Positions 60,345 through 64,000 of a stretch of 64,000 nucleotides of DNA are shown here, piece after piece (positions within the stretch are counted from its first letter, which is position 1; each line of letters starts with the position of its first letter). A program made the translations under genes and the position numbers. Below the pieces are notes generated by a model, which saw only the letters and a program-made list of their open reading frames with translations, ran no database searches and was not told the origin of the DNA. The stretch covers positions 350,883,087-350,947,086 of the forward strand of contig OZ010790.1 of assembly GCA_963932465.1 (NCBI GenBank), written 5' to 3'. Source of the stretch: Maratus speciosus. Taxonomy: Eukaryota > Arthropoda > Arachnida > Araneae > Salticidae.

Positions 60345-61178
60345 TGTTTGCCAAAAAAAAGTTTAATTTTGTGTAATTAACGTAAATTTATGTAATTGTA
60401 GTTTTAAAACTATAAAAAAATTTTGAAACAGGCAATTTCGTTGCCATATTTAAAGCCATCTGCCATTAACTTTGCAACCGAATTTGTGTCTGGCAAATTA
60501 ATTATAGGTTGTCTGCTAGCCTAATAGCAATATCTTGCGATTTTTAGGCTTGATAAAATGACGTGAAGATGATTTATAATTTTTTAACTATAAAACACTC
60601 TTGAAACAGGCACTTTCGTTGCCATATTTAAAGCCGTCTGGCATTAACTTTGCAACCGAATTTGTGTCTGGCAAATTAATTATAAGTTATCTGATAGCCT
60701 AAGAGTAATATCTTGTTATTTTTAAGCTTTATAAAATGACGTAAAGATAACTTATAATTTTTAAACTGTAAAACACTCTTGAAACAGGCACTTTCGTTGC
60801 CATATGTAACGCCGTCTGGGATTAACTTTGCAGCAGAATTGTGTCTGGAAAATTAATTATAGGTTGTCTGTTAACCAAAGAGTAATATGTTATCTATAAA
60901 TGTTGATCTGGCATGGTATTAGCGACATTGGTAACGTCTGGCAATAATAGATTAATATCACAAATAGTTTGTGGAAACAGATGTTATAAACAAAAATCAT
61001 GCTAAAATGACGTAATTTTGAAGTTTTTTGACCAGCATAACCCCTTCTCCCGCAGGTAAACGCAACGTCTCCCGACTGCCAGACCGCCCGCAAAACGTAC
61101 TACACCATAAAACGGAAGAACATATAGAAAAAATGATCCTTGATAAAATGACGTGTTTTTTGACGTTGCAAGCTTTTA
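60345..61178. repeat. Right tandem arrays, inverted copy of 58,008-59,036
   Basis: In reverse orientation and order: three B units anchored on TTGAAACAGGCA at about 60,423, 60,601 and 60,779 (178-base period), the transition block (CACAAATAGTTTGTGGAAACA, GATGTTATAAACAAAAATC), then one A unit (about 61,006-61,156). So the left side is A4-transition-B2 and the right side B3-transition-A1. Similarity to the left side extends a little past the arrays (GCTTGCAACGTC near 61,170 against GCTAGCAACGTT near 57,986). Confidence 0.92.
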
Positions 61179-61329
61179 GACTATAATCCTTCATTAAAGT
61201 AATGGCTTGAAAACACTTCAAATGCTATTTTTATATAAAAATTGAAAGGTGCTAACTTATAACTTATAGGTGAGCTGCAACTAAACGGAGTAGTGGAATT
61301 AGATCTATTATTTTTTTAAGGTAAATAAT

Positions 61330-62410
61330 ACCTGGTAATAAGGTAAATAACTTAAAGTTATGGATTATATGTAAAATACAGGTTTTAAATAAACAGATTT
61401 ATCTGTGAATAACTTATTAATGTATTATTATTTTTTAAACTATGACATCAAGATTATTTGTGCTCATGTTTCTAAATAGTTGGGCATCCAAAAACTAAGA
61501 TTTTGAAATTGTTTTATATCTAGTGAGAATTTTATTTTGTTATCTAGGCTATTGATTTTATTTAGAAAGGAGTATACTTCAACTTTTTCGTGATTCCGTA
61601 TTATGTAAGCCTCATCAACGTATGTGAACCAGCAATCTGGACTCGGTCTTATGGTGTCCATGTTTATATTTTCAATAGGACGTATTTTAAACTTTACAAG
61701 CTAACCTGAAATGCGGAAACCCATCGGGTACCCCATTGACTTGTTTGTAAACTTGATTGTTGAAAATAAAACGTTGCTGTTGATAATTATATTCAAACCC
61801 GATTTGATTGTATTTTTAATATTATCTGTAAACGTTGGATCAGAATCGATCAGATTCTCAATGGTGTTAGTAACTTATTTTATATCGATAGCCGGATCTA
61901 AATATACCACGTCTAAACTAGCCATAATCTAGAATTTTCAAGCTTTTTATTTTTAATTGTATCAGTAAAATACGAAGTTGATTCAATAACAAACCAGATG
62001 TTGGTAAATACCGTTTAAAAAGGTGAGTGTAGGTTTTTTCAACGAAATATGTTGGACAGGAACATACTGTAACGATTGGGCGGATTGGTAAATCCATAAT
62101 ATTATCTTTTAGTCTACCTATGACGGAGGGAGTGGTTGCAGCCTTGTTAAGTATTAATTAAATTTTATAAAATTGGCCAAACTCCTTTTCAGATTATTTC
62201 TTTAATTTTATTTTCTATTTTCAAATTGGGGACTTTATTTAACCGCCCACAATGGATATTTTCAATGCACAGCTTCATCTGTTCGAAATATTCTTGTGTG
62301 TTTAAAATAGCACAGGGGTTAGTTTTTTAGGCCTGGATAATAACAACGTCCTTATCATTTCTCATTTTCCCTGCTATTATCTTAAACTCTTTATGTTGAG
62401 GGTTTGGTCT
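61330..62410 (-). pseudogene. PLE-3 reverse transcriptase, heavily decayed
   Basis: The minus strand, in several frames, reads as a canonical PLE. It begins with EFKIIAGKMRNDKDVVIIQA, a stop at 62,327-62,329 in place of the Asp of the ADK motif, then KTNPCAILNTQEYFEQM. Next come LKDNIMDLPIRPIVTV and SCPTYFVEKTYTHLF (about 62,020-62,115), motif A SLDVVYLDPAIDI (about 61,877-61,918), motif B FTNKSMGYPMG, motif C WFTYVDEAYIIRN (Asp-Asp has become Asp-Glu, about 61,605-61,625), then FLNKINSLDNKIKFSLDI. A frameshift precedes SFLDAQLFRN and NNLDVIV (to about 61,400). Several stops are present. The protein's C-terminal part lies beyond the inserted arrays at 57,498-58,007. Motif wording differs clearly from PLE-1 and PLE-2. 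Confidence 0.85.
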
Positions 62411-62489
62411 CTAAATAATTGATCTCATGTTATTAATAACAAGAGATCATTTATTTACAGAGAAAACCCTCAACATGAAGAGTTTAAGA
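62381..62489. repeat. Palindromic junction of two head-to-head PLE copies
   Basis: The left arm, CTTAAACTCTTTATGTTGAG continuing to GATCTC, and the right arm, reversed CTTAAACTCTTCATGTTGAG continuing to GATCTC, pair over about 54 bases with few mismatches. The centre is GTTATTAATAAC. The left arm is the 5' coding start of PLE-3 (minus strand). The right arm encodes the same residues on the plus strand (NPQHEEFK), so this is where two opposed PLE copies join, not a small hairpin. Confidence 0.88.
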
Positions 62490-62720
62490 GAATATCAATG
62501 GTAAGGACATTATTATTATTATTACAATAACATGAGATCATTTGTTTATAGACTTATTGTAGTGACAACAACTATTTGTTTTTCACTGATAAAAGCTAAG
62601 TAAGTTTCGTTTGAAAACATTTTGATTTTAAAAGTACTTTATTGTATTTTTAAATGATTTTATATTATGTTTTACGCGCCTTTAAGCAAAGTATATGCAT
62701 TTATTTGTATTATTATGAAT
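62435..62720 (+). mobile_element. Second, internally deleted PLE copy in plus orientation
   Basis: Starts at the palindrome with the PLE-3 N-terminal coding sequence (NPQHEEFKRIS, then a diverged GGTAAGGACATTATTATTATT). From about 62,560 it continues directly as the PLE 3' tail that matches 57,225-57,385 inverted. Almost the whole reverse transcriptase is therefore deleted. A 17-base poly-A run follows at 62,761-62,777. Confidence 0.7.
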
Positions 62721-64000
62721 TTTAATGAAATAAAATTTATTCATATTATACAGCTATAGCAAAAAAAAAAAAAAAAAGCTTGACACTCAAGCCACAGTCT
62801 CAATGTTTAGATGTTATATGTTATTTTTACCTGCATTAAGCAGAAAAAGCGGGCGAGAGTTTCTATCACGCATTGGTCACGTGGAGTGGTGATACTTGCA
62901 GCTTGATATGACACAGCGTTCTCCGTTTTTTTAGTTCTGGTTGTGGTTTAAAATTAGGGGCTTTTTTTAAATTCTTTTTGCTGCAGAAAGAAATTCTTCT
63001 AATGCCCATAATGGGACGAAACATGTTTAAAATGTTGAAATAACACGAGGATTGTCTTTAGTAGAAAAAAAAAAATCCAAAATTTGGTAACTTGAATGTC
63101 TTATAGAGTGAAAAGTTTGTTAAAAGTCAAGGAAAATATGAAACAAGTAATATAAAAATTTTGTTTTTAAAGTCAATTCCTACTTAGGTCATCAAAGAAA
63201 AATTTAATATAATCCCTTAAGCTAATATTAGTTTTTGTTGCATTAAAATTTCTCAATTTGTTGATTTTCTCTAAGCAAGTAGGTTTACAATAGAAGTCTA
63301 TGGAAATTTGACAAAATATTAGAGATATCACCAAGTTGGCGTCACTTTTGGCGACTCATTTTGGTCGCCAAATTTGGCGATATATCGCCAAGTTGGCAAC
63401 AAACTTGGGGTATTTGGCGGCAGAACAGGGTCACTCCTATGGTAACCCCTTACTGAAAATAATTTCATTGATCATCAATAACCAATGGCTGCCATTTTGT
63501 TTCCCATGCAAAACTAAAATTATTTAATTAAAATTTAATTAATTAATTAATATTTGAAAAACTGTATTAACACCAATTGTCATCCAGTACAAGTTTTAAA
63601 AAAATTATTTCAACTTGATAGGATGAAAAATGAGTATTTTATTAACGATTGAAAATTTGAACAAGATATATAAATATATAAATAAATATAGGGAGAGTGT
63701 GAACTAATAGTAGTGATTGAAAAAATAATGTTACTTTTGTAAATAAAAGTTTATAAGGTGGGAGTTTTTTTGTATTATTCAATGTCAAAATTTGTTTTGC
63801 TGGCACTGTAAATTTTGAAAGTTAAAAATTTTTGAAACTTAAAGTTAAATTGAGAACCTGACCGCGAAACCTCATCCAAAGATTTTTCGAATCGAGCTAA
63901 ATATCAAGAAAGTGAGTCTCTGATCCTAAAAGAAAATCCACCGACACAAAGATGCATTGCATCTCGTCACGGAATGCCTTCTGACACTTTAAGTAAAATC
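62721..64000. other. AT-rich DNA without recognised feature
   Basis: Holds the poly-A run (62,761-62,777) and a cluster of TTGGCGA/TCGCCAA half-sites at about 63,337-63,420 that form overlapping imperfect palindromes. The last 130 bases are less AT-rich and open on the plus strand to the edge, but too short to identify. Confidence 0.4.

Noticed and set aside
61711..61932. 73-codon plus-strand open frame
   Set aside because: Opposite-strand shadow of the PLE-3 reverse transcriptase (motifs A and B read on the minus strand).
63336..63527. Open frame reading MASLLATHFGRQIWRYIAK
   Set aside because: Repeats of TTGGCGA drive the frame; no recognised family and no supporting context.

Overview
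The window is a gene-poor, strongly AT-rich stretch of animal nuclear DNA made almost entirely of decayed transposable elements, tandem repeats and microsatellites. I found no intact host gene, no rRNA or tRNA gene, no bacterial feature and no CRISPR array. The mix (Helitron-type helicase relic, several Penelope-like elements (PLEs), piggyBac, hAT, pogo/Tigger and MULE-like elements, long TA/TATC microsatellites) points to an arthropod. A chelicerate, most likely a spider, is my best guess. That guess rests on overall style and remembered PLE abundance in spiders, not on a diagnostic gene.

Left part (1-19.9 kb). Positions 30-1000 hold a relic of a nuclease-like protein seen in arthropod mobile elements. 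Positions 1517-3545 hold a dead PIF1/Helitron helicase. A six-unit tandem array (6.25-8.07 kb) carries a paired ATGGCGGC motif in each unit. A PLE reverse transcriptase relic with intact catalytic aspartates lies on the minus strand (13.1-15.1 kb). It is cut at its 5' side by a Helitron-type end at 15,115. Another Helitron-like 5' end lies at 15,763, and a short Helitron is complete at 18,546-19,113.

Middle part (20-47.7 kb). Small terminal-inverted-repeat (TIR) elements are scattered through featureless AT-rich DNA: two copies of one TTAA-flanked MITE, a 564-bp MITE, a 511-bp piggyBac-type MITE, a 713-bp TTAA-flanked element, an internally deleted hAT, and a 183-bp hairpin MITE with a 9-bp target duplication. 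At 30.1-34.3 kb at least three insertion layers are stacked: an outer TIR element, a piggyBac with a recognisable dead transposase, and a Tigger-like element inside it. Tandem arrays lie at 34.3 and 46.7 kb. A GC-richer block of unknown nature lies at 45.7-46.3 kb.

Right part (51.9-64 kb). A second nested stack (51.9-55.7 kb) has two related non-autonomous hAT copies. One is split by a pogo-like MITE, and the other sits inside the arm of a larger inverted-repeat element with a perfect 8-bp target duplication. From 57.2 to 62.7 kb lies the most unusual structure. Two head-to-head PLE copies meet at a palindrome near 62,435. The longer copy (minus strand) is split by about 3.2 kb whose ends are long inverted arrays of 139-bp and 178-bp tandem units (foldback-like). 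The middle of that insert holds a fragment of a different PLE, related to the one at 13-15 kb and bounded by TA microsatellites.

Nothing here works together as a host pathway. The window is best read as an archive of successive insertions. Family calls come from reading translations and termini by eye, without database searches.
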